This document shows, one piece after another, positions 50,941 to 60,015 of a stretch of DNA of 64,000 bases (the first letter of the stretch is position 1; each line of letters opens with the position of its first letter). The stretch is from Bradyrhizobium arachidis (GTDB taxonomy: Bacteria > Pseudomonadota > Alphaproteobacteria > Rhizobiales > Xanthobacteraceae): the NCBI RefSeq assembly GCF_024758505.1, contig NZ_CP077970.1:3038001-3102000 (forward strand). Direction: 5' to 3'. The notes below the pieces were generated by a model. It saw nothing but the letters and a program-made list of their open reading frames with translations, was not told the origin of the DNA and did no database searches. Position numbers and translations under genes: made by a program.

Positions 50941-52959
50941 TCACGCCGGGATCTTGGCCGCGTCTTTCGCGCCCTCGCCGAGCCGCTTCGCCTCCACAGT
51001 GAGATAGTCGGCGATCGCGTGGCCCGGCATCGGCTTGGCGAAATAGTAGCCCTGGATGAAGTCGCATCCGAGGCGCCGCAGGCTGTCGAGCTGGGCGCGG
51101 GTCTCGACGCCCTCGACGACGCAGGCGATCTCCATGTCCGCACACAGGCCGGTCAGCGACTTGATGATCTTGTGGCTCACCGGATTCTCGTTGACGTCGG
51201 CGACGAAGCTGCGGTCGATCTTGATCTTGTCGAGCGGCAGCCGGTGCACATGGCTGAGCGAGGAATAGCCGGTGCCAAAATCATCCAATGAAATGCCGCA
51301 GCCCATCGCCTTCAGCGTCGCGATCGCCTGCTGCGCACGGACGAAATCGAAGGTCACGGCGGTCTCGGTGATCTCGAAGTCGATGCGGCGCGGCGCCACG
51401 CCGCTGGCGTTGATGATCGCGATCAGCGGCAAAATGCCGTCGGAGGCGCAGACGTCGTGCGCCGACAGATTGAACGACACGCGGATGTCATCGGGCCAGC
51501 CCTTGGCCGCGGCGAGCGCGCGGACCAGCAGCGCCTGCGTCAGCGGGCGGATCAGGCCGATGCGCTCGGCGGCGGGGATGAAGTCGGCCGGGGACACCAG
51601 CCCGAGTCGCGGGCTGTTCCAGCGCGACAGGACCTCGAAGCCATTGGTGCGTTCGCTCATGGCGTCGACGATCGGCTGGAACACCAGATCCATCTCGGTC
51701 GCAAAGTCGGAGGTCCGCAACAGGTTTTCGATGACGCCGCGGCTGCGGATTTCTGCTTCGAGCTCGCTGGAGAAGATCACGGTGCGGCCGCGCATCTGAC
51801 GCTTGGCGTGGTAGAGCGCGTAGTCCGCGCATTCGTACAGCGCTTCGGCGTCGGTCGCGGAATTCGGGAACAGCGCGAAACCGACCGAGCAGGACAGCGC
51901 GGTATGGGCGGTGTCGATCTGGTAGGGCAACTTGACGCGCTCGCCGATGCGGCGGCCGAGTTCGGCGAGATCCTCGTCGGTCGGATCGCCGCACACGACC
52001 AGCCCGAACTCGTCGCCGCCGAGGCGGGTGAACGCCACGCGGTTCGCGGCAAAGCCCTCGCAGACGTCGCGGATGCGGCGTCCGGCCTCGATCAGCACGC
52101 GATCGCCGACCGAGTGACCGTAATTGTCGTTGATCGGCTTGAAGCCGTCGAGGTCGATGATGCCGACCGCAAGCCGGATGCCGCGGCGCTCGGCCTCGCC
52201 GAAGGCGCTCGACAGCTCAGCGAAGAAGCGGCGGCGATTCGGCAGCTCGGTCAGCGAATCGAGATTGGCGAGACGAAAATTCTCGTCCGACAGCGCCTGC
52301 GTCGCCGCCTGCTGCGCGATCAGAGATTTGCGGCTGGAGACGAGGTCGGCGAAGTCGCGGTAGTAGATGAAGAGCACCGTCACCATCGCGCCCGACACCA
52401 GGAGATTGTTGACCGCAATCGCTTTCAGCGTCGGTTCACCGGTGGAGAAGAAGTAGAGGACGTAAGGTACGTCGACGATCAGCGTCACGATCAGCGCCGC
52501 AGAGCGCAGGTGCATGAGGCTGAAGATGCAGCCGATCACGGTCACCGCCATGTAGAAGGCGACCTGTCCTTTGGCGAAGGGATCGCCATAAGGAAAGAGC
52601 GCGAACGACCAGGCGGTGAAGCCGGCGCCGATCGGGAGCGCCAGCCAGTTGGTGGCGCGCAGGTTACGCAGGATGTCGGCGTCGCTGCGCACGAGATGGC
52701 GCTGCCGCAACCACCAGAAGGTCCGCAAGGCAGCGAGCGCCGTCAGCACGCCCGGCACCACGACCGTAAGCCAGAACGGCGCCACCGGCACGTAGGTGTA
52801 GGCGACCGCCAGCGTGTTGGTGATCAGGATGAAATAGAGCAGAGGGACTTGCTTGGAGAAGGCGTCGAATTGGGCGCGCGTCAGGTCGGGGTTGTCGGCC
52901 GGCACGCGAAACAGCCCTGCCGCCGCGGCCAGATGAGACTTCAAATCTGCAATACGCAT
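50941..52959 (-). CDS. Membrane GGDEF-EAL c-di-GMP enzyme
   Basis: 672-aa protein: six or so helices (residues about 45-210), GGDEF domain with intact [10 protein letters not shown], then an EAL domain. The EAL catalytic set is complete: FEVLSRW (EVL variant), [35 protein letters not shown] and [12 protein letters not shown]. It may be a phosphodiesterase, a cyclase or both. No I-site RxxD is visible at the usual spot ([11 protein letters not shown]). Start ATG 52959; a TTG at 52986 is less likely. Followed by a second cyclase gene on the same strand. Confidence 0.9.
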   Translation of the reverse strand: MRIADLKSHLAAAAGLFRVPADNPDLTRAQFDAFSKQVPLLYFILITNTLAVAYTYVPVAPFWLTVVVPGVLTALAALRTFWWLRQRHLVRSDADILRNLRATNWLALPIGAGFTAWSFALFPYGDPFAKGQVAFYMAVTVIGCIFSLMHLRSAALIVTLIVDVPYVLYFFSTGEPTLKAIAVNNLLVSGAMVTVLFIYYRDFADLVSSRKSLIAQQAATQALSDENFRLANLDSLTELPNRRRFFAELSSAFGEAERRGIRLAVGIIDLDGFKPINDNYGHSVGDRVLIEAGRRIRDVCEGFAANRVAFTRLGGDEFGLVVCGDPTDEDLAELGRRIGERVKLPYQIDTAHTALSCSVGFALFPNSATDAEALYECADYALYHAKRQMRGRTVIFSSELEAEIRSRGVIENLLRTSDFATEMDLVFQPIVDAMSERTNGFEVLSRWNSPRLGLVSPADFIPAAERIGLIRPLTQALLVRALAAAKGWPDDIRVSFNLSAHDVCASDGILPLIAIINASGVAPRRIDFEITETAVTFDFVRAQQAIATLKAMGCGISLDDFGTGYSSLSHVHRLPLDKIKIDRSFVADVNENPVSHKIIKSLTGLCADMEIACVVEGVETRAQLDSLRRLGCDFIQGYYFAKPMPGHAIADYLTVEAKRLGEGAKDAAKIPA

Positions 52960-53289
52960 GGAAAACGAACCCCAGAACCAAAGCAATCAAAGGCGCGATG
53001 GTGCATGGGGCGGGTAAAGGTGGGGTTAGATGGGCTCGCGGCGGCGGCGCGGCAAGGCTGCAAATGGTTGCTTGCTGCCGCAAATTTTGCTGTGCTGGCC
53101 GCCCCCGGTGAGGCTCCGTTAAGGATAGGCGCGGGAATGGCGCTTCGGCGTCCCGAAGGACGCGGTATCGGCGGCGGTTACGGCCTGCTAACTAAGGGCC
53201 TCGGTGGGCGAGATATCGGCTCAAGATTTCAAGCGGATGCGCGCTGCCTCAGGCGGCCGTGTCCGATCAAGGAGAAGGACGAAACAACT
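52960..53289. other. Divergent intergenic region
   Basis: 330 bases between the GGDEF-EAL gene and the hydroxybutyryl-CoA dehydrogenase gene. No FNR-type box, tRNA or clear palindrome was found. An 894-codon frame crossing this region is antisense to the EAL gene and is not coding there. Confidence 0.5.
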
Positions 53290-54141
53290 ATGATCGAAAC
53301 CGTTGGCATCATCGGCGCTGGCACCATGGGGAACGGCATTGCCCAGGTCAGCGCGGCAGCCGGGCTCAAGGTGGTGATGGTCGACATCTCCGACGCGGCC
53401 GTCTCGCGCGGGGTCGCGACCGTCGGCGGCAGCCTCGAGCGGCTGGTCAAGAAGGAGAAGATGAGTGCCGCCGATCGCGATGCGACGCTCAAGCGCATCA
53501 CTGGCACGACCGACCGGGCGAAGCTTTCCGATTGCGACCTCGTGATCGAGGCCGCCACGGAGAATGAGGAGTTGAAGGTCAAGATCCTGAAGGACCTCTG
53601 CGCGACCCTGTCGCCGCGCACCCTGGTCGCCACCAACACGTCCTCGATCTCGATCACCAAGCTCGCTGCTGCGACCGATCGTCCGGATCGCTTCATCGGC
53701 ATGCACTTCTTCAACCCGGTGCCGGTAATGGCATTGCTGGAACTGATCCGCGGCCTGCAGACGTCCGACGACACCCACGCCAAGGCGCTGGATTTCGCCA
53801 AGCGCGTCGGCAAGGTCGCGATCACGGCAAAAAACAGCCCCGGCTTTGCCGTCAACCGTATCCTCTGCCCGATGATCAATGAGGCGATCTTCGCGCTCCA
53901 GGAGGGCATCGCAAGCGCCGAGGAGATCGACGCCGGCATGAAGCTCGGCTGCAACCATCCTATCGGACCGCTGGCGCTCGCCGACCTCGTCGGCCTCGAC
54001 ACCATGCTCTCGGTGATGGAGGTGTTCTACAAGGGCTTCAACGATCCCAAATATCGCCCGGCGCCGCTGTTGAAGGAAATGGTCGATGCCGGCCATCTCG
54101 GGCGCAAGACCGGCCAGGGCTTTTACACCTACGGCACGTGA
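53290..54141 (+). CDS. 3-hydroxybutyryl-CoA dehydrogenase
   Basis: 283-aa NAD(P)-dependent dehydrogenase of the Hbd/PaaH type. Rossmann motif [14 protein letters not shown] at 6-19, [28 protein letters not shown] with the catalytic Ser, [11 protein letters not shown] with the catalytic His, and [11 protein letters not shown]. It interconverts 3-hydroxybutyryl-CoA and acetoacetyl-CoA, relevant to fatty-acid, aromatic or PHB metabolism. Start ATG 53290 follows AAGGAGAAGGA. A strong terminator follows. Confidence 0.95.
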   Translation: MIETVGIIGAGTMGNGIAQVSAAAGLKVVMVDISDAAVSRGVATVGGSLERLVKKEKMSAADRDATLKRITGTTDRAKLSDCDLVIEAATENEELKVKILKDLCATLSPRTLVATNTSSISITKLAAATDRPDRFIGMHFFNPVPVMALLELIRGLQTSDDTHAKALDFAKRVGKVAITAKNSPGFAVNRILCPMINEAIFALQEGIASAEEIDAGMKLGCNHPIGPLALADLVGLDTMLSVMEVFYKGFNDPKYRPAPLLKEMVDAGHLGRKTGQGFYTYGT

Positions 54142-54187
54142 CCCGATCCGCCGCCGGCCGATGCCGGCGGTTGCCTGACTGACGAAG

Positions 54188-54215
54188 CGGTGCCCTGACG
54201 GGCACCGTTTTGCTT
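54188..54215 (+). terminator. Intrinsic terminator after hydroxybutyryl-CoA dehydrogenase
   Basis: CGGTGCCC (54188-54195) pairs with GGGCACCG (54200-54207) around a 4-nt loop, followed by TTTTGCTTTT. Confidence 0.88.
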
Positions 54216-54270
54216 TTCCACGCCTTTTTCCGCTTCCGTGGGCCTGAAGGATCCCCGTTCGCTCCGCAAT

Positions 54271-54284
54271 TTGCGCTTGGTCAA
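54271..54284. promoter_or_regulatory. FixK-type box before ccoG
   Basis: TTGCGCTTGGTCAA matches the Bradyrhizobium FixK2 consensus as I recall it, TTG(A/C)-N6-(T/G)CAA, with no mismatch. Predicted transcript start near 54319, about 120 bases before the ccoG ATG. Confidence 0.65.
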
Positions 54285-54437
54285 AGTGGAACCGGCTGAT
54301 GTGCCTATGGTGGCCGGGTAGGGGAAGCCCCCACCAGATCCTGGCTGCAATTCGACCATGTGCTTCGTCGTGGCCGCGCGTCGTTCGCGCGCCTGCGCGA
54401 TGGGCGGTGGAGCCGGGCGACAGGCAAATGAAGAGCG

Positions 54438-55922
54438 ATGACCGTCATCGAAATCGACCACTCCCGCACGCGCGCCAAGGCGGCTCTGCACAGGAGCGAG
54501 GCCGACAAGACCGTGCTGAAGAAGGCGGGCGCGAACCGCGTCGCCGCACACCGCATCTCGCGCGTGGTGCCGCAAGCGGTGTCGGGCCGGCTGCGACGGA
54601 TCAAATGGGCGATCCTGCTCCTGACGCTGTCGATCTACTACGTCACGCCGTTCCTGCGCTGGGATCGCGGACCGAATGCACCAGACCAGGCGGTCCTGCT
54701 CGATTTCGCGCATGGCCGGCTCTACGCGTTCTTCATCGAGATCTGGCCGCAGGACCTCTACATCGTCACCGGCCTGCTGATCCTCGCCTCCGTCATCCTG
54801 ATCCTGGCCAACGCGCTTGCGGGGCGGGTGTGGTGCGGCTTTGCCTGCCCGCAGACGGTGTGGACCGATTTGTTTCTGCTAGTCGAGCGCCTGATCGAAG
54901 GCGATCGCCGCCAGCGGCTGAAAAACATCGAGGCGCCGCTCAGTGCCGTACGGCTGGCCCAGATTGGCGCCAAGCACACCGCCTGGATTCTGATCTCGCT
55001 TCTGACCGGCGGCACGCTGATCTTCTACTTCACGGATGCACCTGATCTCGTCCTCGCGCTCGCAAGCGGCGAGGCATCAGTGACCGCGCTGACCTGGATC
55101 GCCGTCTTCGCCGGCACGACCTATGGCCTCGCCGGCTTCGCCCGCGAGCAGGTCTGCACCTTCATGTGCCCGTGGCCGCGGCTGCAGGGCGCGATCTGGG
55201 ATCCCGAGGCCTTCACCGTCAATTATCGTGATTATCGCGGCGAGCAGCGCATGTCGGTCAAGAAGGCCGCCGATCTTCGCGCGCGCGGCGAGGCGGCCGG
55301 CGACTGCGTCGATTGCGGCCTTTGCGTCAATGTCTGCCCGATCGGCATCGACATTCGCGAGGGGCCGAATTTCGCCTGCATCAATTGCGGGCTCTGCGTC
55401 GATGCCTGCGACAGCGTAATGACCAAGCTCGACCGGCCGCGCGGGCTGATCGATTTCGAGAGCTGGGACAACATCGAACGCGGGCGTCGCGGCGAGGCAC
55501 CCGTTACGCGCCTGATGCGGCCGAAGACGGTGGCCCTCACGGCCATCGCGATTGGCCTCGCTGCAGGTTTGGCCCTGTTGTTGGCAACGCGTGCGACCGG
55601 CGCCCTGGCGGTGCTGCACGACCGCGATCCGCTTGCGATCACCCTGTCCGACGGCTCGGTCCGCAACGCCTATACGGTCAAGCTTCTCAACAAGGCGCAG
55701 GTGACGCAGCACTTCACTTTGGCTATTCAGGGCATAGATGCTGTCATGTCCATTGTCGGAAAAGACGATGGAACTCCCATTGCGGTCGAGCCGGACGGAT
55801 CGGAATCGCTACGCGTCACCCTGACCATGGCGAATCCGAAGGACGCCAACGTCGTGTTCGTCGCCAGGGACGAAACCGGCGGAACGGTGCTGTCGGCCTC
55901 AGACAGGTTTGTGGTGCGGTAA
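54438..55922 (+). CDS. ccoG: Cytochrome c oxidase accessory protein CcoG (FixG-like)
   Basis: 494-aa membrane ferredoxin. Several transmembrane helices (the first at about 54-68, IKWAILLLTLSIYYV), the VWCGFACPQTVWTDLF and VCTFMCPWPRLQGAIWD motifs, two 4Fe-4S clusters (CVDCGLCVNVCP, CINCGLCVDACD) and a C-terminal periplasmic Ig-like domain. CcoG reduces Cu2+ to Cu+ for assembly of cbb3 oxidase. It is usually followed by ccoH, ccoI and ccoS; here it stands alone with a truncated haemoglobin gene, so it may be a second copy serving another copper enzyme such as a nitrite or NO reductase (inference). A FixK-type box lies upstream. Confidence 0.94.
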   Translation: MTVIEIDHSRTRAKAALHRSEADKTVLKKAGANRVAAHRISRVVPQAVSGRLRRIKWAILLLTLSIYYVTPFLRWDRGPNAPDQAVLLDFAHGRLYAFFIEIWPQDLYIVTGLLILASVILILANALAGRVWCGFACPQTVWTDLFLLVERLIEGDRRQRLKNIEAPLSAVRLAQIGAKHTAWILISLLTGGTLIFYFTDAPDLVLALASGEASVTALTWIAVFAGTTYGLAGFAREQVCTFMCPWPRLQGAIWDPEAFTVNYRDYRGEQRMSVKKAADLRARGEAAGDCVDCGLCVNVCPIGIDIREGPNFACINCGLCVDACDSVMTKLDRPRGLIDFESWDNIERGRRGEAPVTRLMRPKTVALTAIAIGLAAGLALLLATRATGALAVLHDRDPLAITLSDGSVRNAYTVKLLNKAQVTQHFTLAIQGIDAVMSIVGKDDGTPIAVEPDGSESLRVTLTMANPKDANVVFVARDETGGTVLSASDRFVVR

Positions 55923-55923
55923 A

Positions 55924-55967
55924 GCGTTTTCAAGCGAAGTGGACACCGGTTCGCGTCAAGAAAACGC
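55924..55967. repeat. Short palindromic intergenic repeat
   Basis: GCGTTTTC (55924-55931) pairs with GAAAACGC (55960-55967), enclosing AAGCGAAGTGGACACCGGTT and adjacent bases. This resembles a very common Bradyrhizobium/Rhodopseudomonas intergenic element; it separates ccoG from the haemoglobin gene. Confidence 0.7.
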
Positions 55968-55993
55968 GGCAAGACAAATACAACGAGAGGAAC

Positions 55994-56458
55994 ATGTCAG
56001 ATCGACTGAAGATCGACCGCGAAGAAGCGGCAGCACGGCGGAACCTGCTGGTTCAGGACGTCATCGAGCGCACCGGGATCACCGAAGTCATGATCGGGGA
56101 ACTCGTCGCGAAATTTTATGGGCGTGTGCGCGAGGATGCTCTCCTCGGTCCGATCTTCGCGGTCGTGCAGAATTGGGACGAGCATCTCGCCAAGCTCAGG
56201 GATTTCTGGTCGTCGGTGGTGCTGATGAGCGGCCGTTATCACGGCCAACCAATGCGCGCGCATCTGCCGCTGAAATTGATCGGCGATCATTTCGACCGCT
56301 GGCTCGATCTGTTCGAGAAGACCGCACATGAGGTGTGTCCGCCCGCGGCTGCGGCGCTCTTCATCGACAAGGCGCGCCGCATCGCCGACAGTTTTGAGAT
56401 GGCCGCAGGCACTCAGACCGGCCGCATCGTGACGCCGCGCCACGTCTATAGGTCTTGA
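55994..56458 (+). CDS. Group III truncated haemoglobin
   Basis: 154-aa truncated globin. It contains ITEVMIGELVAKFYGRVREDALLGPIFAVVQNWDEHLAKLRDFWSSVVLMSGRYHGQPMRAHLPL, with the group III pattern in which the proximal His follows MRAHLPL/DHFDRWLDLF. Such proteins bind O2 and NO and are often tied to nitrosative stress or cbb3 oxidase assembly. Start ATG 55994 has GAGAGGAA upstream. It lies 71 bases after ccoG, with only a small repeat between, so co-transcription from the FixK-type promoter is likely. Confidence 0.9.
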   Translation: MSDRLKIDREEAAARRNLLVQDVIERTGITEVMIGELVAKFYGRVREDALLGPIFAVVQNWDEHLAKLRDFWSSVVLMSGRYHGQPMRAHLPLKLIGDHFDRWLDLFEKTAHEVCPPAAAALFIDKARRIADSFEMAAGTQTGRIVTPRHVYRS

Positions 56459-56803
56459 ATTCCGCCGTCATACCCCGCGAAGGCGGGGTATCCAGTACGC
56501 TGCGGCTTCTCCGTATCATTCCGACGTCTCTGGAATACTGGATCACCCGCCTTCGCGGGTGATGACACCGTGAGTGTGGTTGCGTGGGTCGCCTCATCCG
56601 CGAACGCATCGCACCAATACCAACTCGTCGAGTCTGATCTGCGAAATGATCATGACGCGATCGCGTGTTCGCGACGTTGCAATCGAAAAATGCCGTTCGT
56701 TGCGCAAATCTGCCTTCAATCTCCGCGAGCAGGAATAAAATGATGCACCGCGGCGCACAGGTGCCGCCTTTTTTTCGGCTGAGTTGCGGCGCCAGCTTGT
56801 GCT
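56459..56803. other. Intergenic region, mostly repeat
   Basis: 345 bases between the haemoglobin and Rieske genes. The left third is the palindromic element described separately. The remainder has no convincing gene, box or terminator. Confidence 0.6.
56463..56567. repeat. Compound palindromic repeat element
   Basis: Left module GTCATACCCCGCGAAGGCGGGGTATCCAG and right module CTGGATCACCCGCCTTCGCGGGTGATGAC are inverted relative to each other, each with its own inner hairpin (CCCGCGAAGGCGGG and CCCGCCTTCGCGGG). This is a typical rhizobial mosaic intergenic element and would form a large cruciform or a stable RNA hairpin. Confidence 0.8.
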
Positions 56804-57460
56804 ATGTCGCATTCATATCCCAGCATCACATCGTCACCATCCACCGACAATGCTGCGGAACCTGAAGCCGCACATTGCCAATGCACGACGCGGCGATCGC
56901 TTCTGCTCGCCGCGCTGGCTTCCACAGCCTGCCTCGCAAGTTCCGGAGACGTCGCCGCGGCCGAGGATCAGCCCGGTGCCGATGAGCGTCCGAAGAAGGG
57001 CGATCTGCTGGTGCAATCGGAAGGCGATCGCGAAGGCAGCCTCGTCACCCTGGCCGACCTGCCCGTCGGCGGACCGCCCGTGCATGCCTGGCCGAAGGAT
57101 CCGAAGACCTCGGTGGTGCGCAGCGGCTCGCGGCTGAACGAGATCCTGATCATCCGGCTCGATCCCGCCGATCTCGACGAGCAGACGCGCTCGCGCGCAC
57201 AAGACGGCATCATCGCTTATTCGGCGATCTGCTCGCATGCCGGCTGTCCCGTCACCGCCTGGGTCAAGAGCGATGTCGGCGACAAGGACGTGTTCAAGTG
57301 CATGTGCCACAACTCCGAATACGATCCTCGCAAGGGTGCTCAGGTCGTGTTCGGGCCCGCGCCGCGCAGGCTCGCAGCGCTGCCGCTCGCATTGAATGAG
57401 GGTGCGCTGTCGATCGCCGGCAGCTTCATCGGAAAGGTAGGTGGCCAGCAGCCAGGATGA
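56804..57460 (+). CDS. Tat-exported Rieske [2Fe-2S] protein
   Basis: 218-aa periplasmic Rieske protein. A Tat-type signal (CTTRRSLLLAALASTACLASS, about 28-48) precedes the domain. Ligands are visible in AICSHAGCP (Cys, His) and KCMCHNSEYDP (Cys, His), the C-x-H...C-x2-H pattern. The linker between the pairs is longer than in bc1 Rieske proteins. It lies 197 bases before the PQQ dehydrogenase gene, same strand, so it may accept electrons in periplasmic alcohol or aldehyde oxidation, or act as an arsenite-oxidase-like small subunit partner. No ribosome site is obvious at ATG 56804. Confidence 0.88.
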   Translation: MSHSYPSITSSPSTDNAAEPEAAHCQCTTRRSLLLAALASTACLASSGDVAAAEDQPGADERPKKGDLLVQSEGDREGSLVTLADLPVGGPPVHAWPKDPKTSVVRSGSRLNEILIIRLDPADLDEQTRSRAQDGIIAYSAICSHAGCPVTAWVKSDVGDKDVFKCMCHNSEYDPRKGAQVVFGPAPRRLAALPLALNEGALSIAGSFIGKVGGQQPG

Positions 57461-57493
57461 CCGCACGCCGCGGGTCGCGCCCGCGCGCCACGA

Positions 57494-57544
57494 GAGCCTG
57501 ATCCGGAAAAGTGCGCAGCGGTTTTCCGATGAGATCATGCTCAA
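57494..57544. repeat. Palindromic genomic repeat, copy C (second module only)
   Basis: GAGCCTGATCCGGAAAAGTG...GGTTTTCCGATGAGATCATGCTC. Imperfect inverted arms GAGCCTGATC and GATCATGCTC enclose GGAAAAGTGCGCAGCGGTTTTCC. Related to 2898-3027, 49472-49574 and 59401-59454. Confidence 0.75.
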
Positions 57545-57589
57545 ACTTTCGAGGCCGCCCCGCCAACGCGCGGTGCCGGAAGCACGACA

Positions 57590-57632
57590 AGAATTCAGGC
57601 CAACAAGAATTCAAAACGCAAGAATTCAAAAC
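57590..57632 (+). repeat. AAGAATTCA direct repeats before the PQQ dehydrogenase gene
   Basis: AAGAATTCA occurs three times at intervals of about 16 bases, the last two as AAGAATTCAAAACG. They lie 25-70 bases upstream of the start codon; they may be slippage products or protein-binding sites. Confidence 0.55.
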
Positions 57633-57657
57633 GGATGAATCAAAAGGGGAAACGTCG

Positions 57658-59385
57658 ATGACCAGAAGAGAATGGTTACTGTCCGGCTTTGTCGCCTTCA
57701 CGTGCCTTGTCTCGACCGCTGCCGGCGCCGGCCCGATCGAGAATTACAGCCCGGTGAACGCGGCGCGCCTCGAAAATCCCGAACCCGGCAATTGGATGCT
57801 CTATCGCCGCACCTATGACGGCCAGGGTTACAGCCCGCTCGACCAGATCAACAACACCAACGTTCAAAATCTGACGCCGGTCTGGACTTTTGCCACCGGC
57901 GTGGTCGAGGGCCATGAGGCGCCGCCGATCATCAACAACGGTGTGATGTTCGTGGCGACTCCGATGGGGCAGGTGATCGCGCTCAACGCCAAGACTGGTG
58001 ACGAGTACTGGCGCTACAAGCGGCAGCTCCCCGACGATCTGTTCCAGTTGCATCCGACCAGCCGCGGCGTCGGCCTGTGGGACGACAAGCTCTATCTCGC
58101 AACCACCGACGACTATGTCGTCGCGCTCGATGCCAAGACCGGCAAGGTAGCCTGGGAGACGAAGGTCCAGGACTACAAGAAGGGCCAGTACATGACCCTG
58201 ATGCCGCTCATCATCGACGGCAAGGTCATCGTCGGCGGCTCCGGCGGCGAACTCGGCGTGCGCGGCTATGTCGCCGCCTACGACGCCAAGGATGGCAAGG
58301 AGCTGTGGCGGACCTACACCATTCCCGGCGAAGGCGAACCTGGCCACGACACCTGGCAGGGCGACGACTGGAAGAACGGCGGCGGCTCCGCCTGGATGAC
58401 CGGCAATTACGACAAGGACACCAAGACGATCTATTGGGGCGTCGGCAACGCTGCACCCTGGCCCGGCGATGCGCATCCCGGCGACAACCTCTACACGTCG
58501 TCCGTGCTGGCGCTCGATCCCAACACCGGCAAGATCAAGACCCATCACCAGTACCATCAGAACGATTCCTGGGACTGGGACGAGGTCGAGGCGCCAATCC
58601 TGGTCGACCTTCAGCGCGATGGCCGCACCATCAAGAGCCTGATCCATCCGGGACGCGATGCGATCTTCTGGGTGCTCGAGCGCACCCCGACCAAGATCAA
58701 CTACGTTGCCGGTTGGCCCTTCGTCTCGACCGACGTCTGGAAGGGCATCGACGCCGAAAGCGGCAAGCCGATCGTCGATCCCGCGCACAAGCCGGTCATC
58801 GGCAAGCGCGTCGAGTTCTGCCCGTCGCTGTGGGGCGGCAAGGACTGGCCGTCGGCGGCCTATAGCGAGAAGACGAAGCTCGTCTATGTTCCCGCCAACG
58901 AAAACTTCTGCGGCGGCTTCACCGGCGAGAAGGTGGCGCTGAAGCCGGGTGAGCTCTGGCTCGGCACCAAGCCCGAGGATATCGGGCTCAAGGCCAAGCC
59001 GGGCGCGGATCATTTCGGCGAACTTCAGGCCTGGGATCCGGCGACGGGAAAGAAGGTGTGGCAGCACAACTTCCCGAAGTCGCAGCTCTTTGGCTCGGTG
59101 ACGGCGACGGCGGGTGACCTCGTCTTCGCCGGCGGCACCAACGACCGCAACTTCCGCGCCTTCGACGCCAAGAGCGGAAAGCTGTTGTGGGAGCAGAAGA
59201 CCAACTCCGGCATCATGGGCATGCCGGTGTCCTATGAGGTGGACGGCACGCAATATGTCGCGATCCAGTCCGGCTGGGGCGTTGACGCCCAACGCATCCA
59301 GGACGCACTCGCGACCAACAATATCGGCATCGAGGCCAATGTGCCCCAAGGCGGCGTCATCTGGGTCTTTGCGCTGAAGAAGTAG
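57658..59385 (+). CDS. PQQ-dependent alcohol dehydrogenase, lanthanide-type
   Basis: 575-aa periplasmic quinoprotein with an eight-bladed propeller. Start ATG 57658 follows AAGGGGAAAC; signal peptide about 1-24 (ending AAGAG). Propeller W-motifs such as AKTGDEYWRY and AKTGKVAWET repeat through the chain. The catalytic segment NDSWDWDEVEAP has D306 and D308: the second Asp, Ala in Ca-dependent MxaF, is the lanthanide ligand in XoxF/PedH enzymes, so this should be Ln-dependent. The vicinal Cys pair of MxaF/XoxF is absent at QLHPTSRGVGL. Substrate is a primary alcohol, exact one unknown. No cytochrome or pqq gene adjoins. Confidence 0.92.
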   Translation: MTRREWLLSGFVAFTCLVSTAAGAGPIENYSPVNAARLENPEPGNWMLYRRTYDGQGYSPLDQINNTNVQNLTPVWTFATGVVEGHEAPPIINNGVMFVATPMGQVIALNAKTGDEYWRYKRQLPDDLFQLHPTSRGVGLWDDKLYLATTDDYVVALDAKTGKVAWETKVQDYKKGQYMTLMPLIIDGKVIVGGSGGELGVRGYVAAYDAKDGKELWRTYTIPGEGEPGHDTWQGDDWKNGGGSAWMTGNYDKDTKTIYWGVGNAAPWPGDAHPGDNLYTSSVLALDPNTGKIKTHHQYHQNDSWDWDEVEAPILVDLQRDGRTIKSLIHPGRDAIFWVLERTPTKINYVAGWPFVSTDVWKGIDAESGKPIVDPAHKPVIGKRVEFCPSLWGGKDWPSAAYSEKTKLVYVPANENFCGGFTGEKVALKPGELWLGTKPEDIGLKAKPGADHFGELQAWDPATGKKVWQHNFPKSQLFGSVTATAGDLVFAGGTNDRNFRAFDAKSGKLLWEQKTNSGIMGMPVSYEVDGTQYVAIQSGWGVDAQRIQDALATNNIGIEANVPQGGVIWVFALKK

Positions 59386-59400
59386 GTAGCGGCGGATCGA

Positions 59401-59454
59401 TTGAGCATGATCCCGGAAAAGTGTGCAGCGGTTTTCCGCCGGGATCATGCTCAA
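59401..59454. repeat. Palindromic genomic repeat, copy D (second module only)
   Basis: TTGAGCATGATCCCGG (59401-59416) and CCGGGATCATGCTCAA (59439-59454) are perfect 16-bp inverted arms around AAAAGTGTGCAGCGGTTTTC. Best-preserved copy of the module also seen at 2898-3027, 49472-49574 and 57494-57544. Confidence 0.9.
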
Positions 59455-59568
59455 ACAAAAAGCTGACGCGCGGCCTTTCGCGCGTTTGCGGCGTGGTGTG
59501 CGGCGGGCGGAAACGTCCGCCGCATTCTACATGTGTCATGCGATGTCGTTGAGCCCGTGCCACAGACT

Positions 59569-59656
59569 CGTCATGCCCGGGCCTGTCCCGGGCATCCACG
59601 TTCTTCGTCTCGCGTGAAAGGTCGTGGATGGCCGGGACAAGCCCGGCCATGACGAG
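59569..59656. repeat. Inverted repeat element of a second family
   Basis: CGTCATGCCCGGGC...CCCGGGCATCCACG is mirrored by CGTGGATGGCCGGGAC...GCCCGGCCATGACG, with about 25 bases of spacer. This is a typical rhizobial intergenic mosaic element. Confidence 0.75.
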
Positions 59657-59690
59657 ATGGATGAGTTTTGTAGTTGAAGGCGCAAGGCCA

Positions 59691-59960
59691 CTACTTCCCC
59701 TGCCGCTCGACCTTGCCCTTTTCCTTCTCGTTCATCTCCTTGATCTTCGGAACCTGGCTGGCCTGCCCTGTGGTCTGGGTGGTCGATGCGGGCGGGTTGT
59801 TGTTGGGGATCGAGGTCTGGTCCGGCGTGGTCGGACGCGTGGCCGTGGTCGGCGGCGTCGTATTGCTCTGCGCGTGGGCTGAGGGGATCGCCGAAAGTAC
59901 TACCAAAAGAAAGGCGCTCGACAGCACCGAGACTGCGAGCGCCCTGGAGTGAATGATCAT
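59691..59960 (-). CDS. Small secreted Thr/Pro-rich protein (89 aa)
   Basis: Signal peptide [31 protein letters not shown] is followed by a low-complexity Thr/Pro/Asn/Gln region ([26 protein letters not shown]) and a charged tail ([18 protein letters not shown]). Probably periplasmic or lipid-free secreted, disordered. It lies 55 bases upstream of the iorB stop side, same strand, so it may be co-transcribed after iorAB. No family recognised; the signal peptide and codon pattern support a real gene. Confidence 0.65.
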   Translation of the reverse strand: MIIHSRALAVSVLSSAFLLVVLSAIPSAHAQSNTTPPTTATRPTTPDQTSIPNNNPPASTTQTTGQASQVPKIKEMNEKEKGKVERQGK

Positions 59961-60015
59961 CGATCTGCTCCTGTGTCAGATCGATGGGAACGGCCAAAAG
60001 GCCGTTATCGTTCCT

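Larger units (their letters stand above)
59386..59690. other. Repeat-filled intergenic region
   Basis: 305 bases between the quinoprotein gene and a small secreted protein gene transcribed towards it. It contains two palindromic elements (59401-59454 and 59569-59656) and no credible gene. Confidence 0.7.

Noticed and set aside
51457..54141. 894-codon open frame covering the EAL gene region and the hydroxybutyryl-CoA dehydrogenase gene
   Set aside because: Only its last 283 codons (from ATG 53290, strong ribosome site) encode a recognisable protein. The rest is antisense to a clear GGDEF-EAL gene and is an artefact of GC-rich codon structure.
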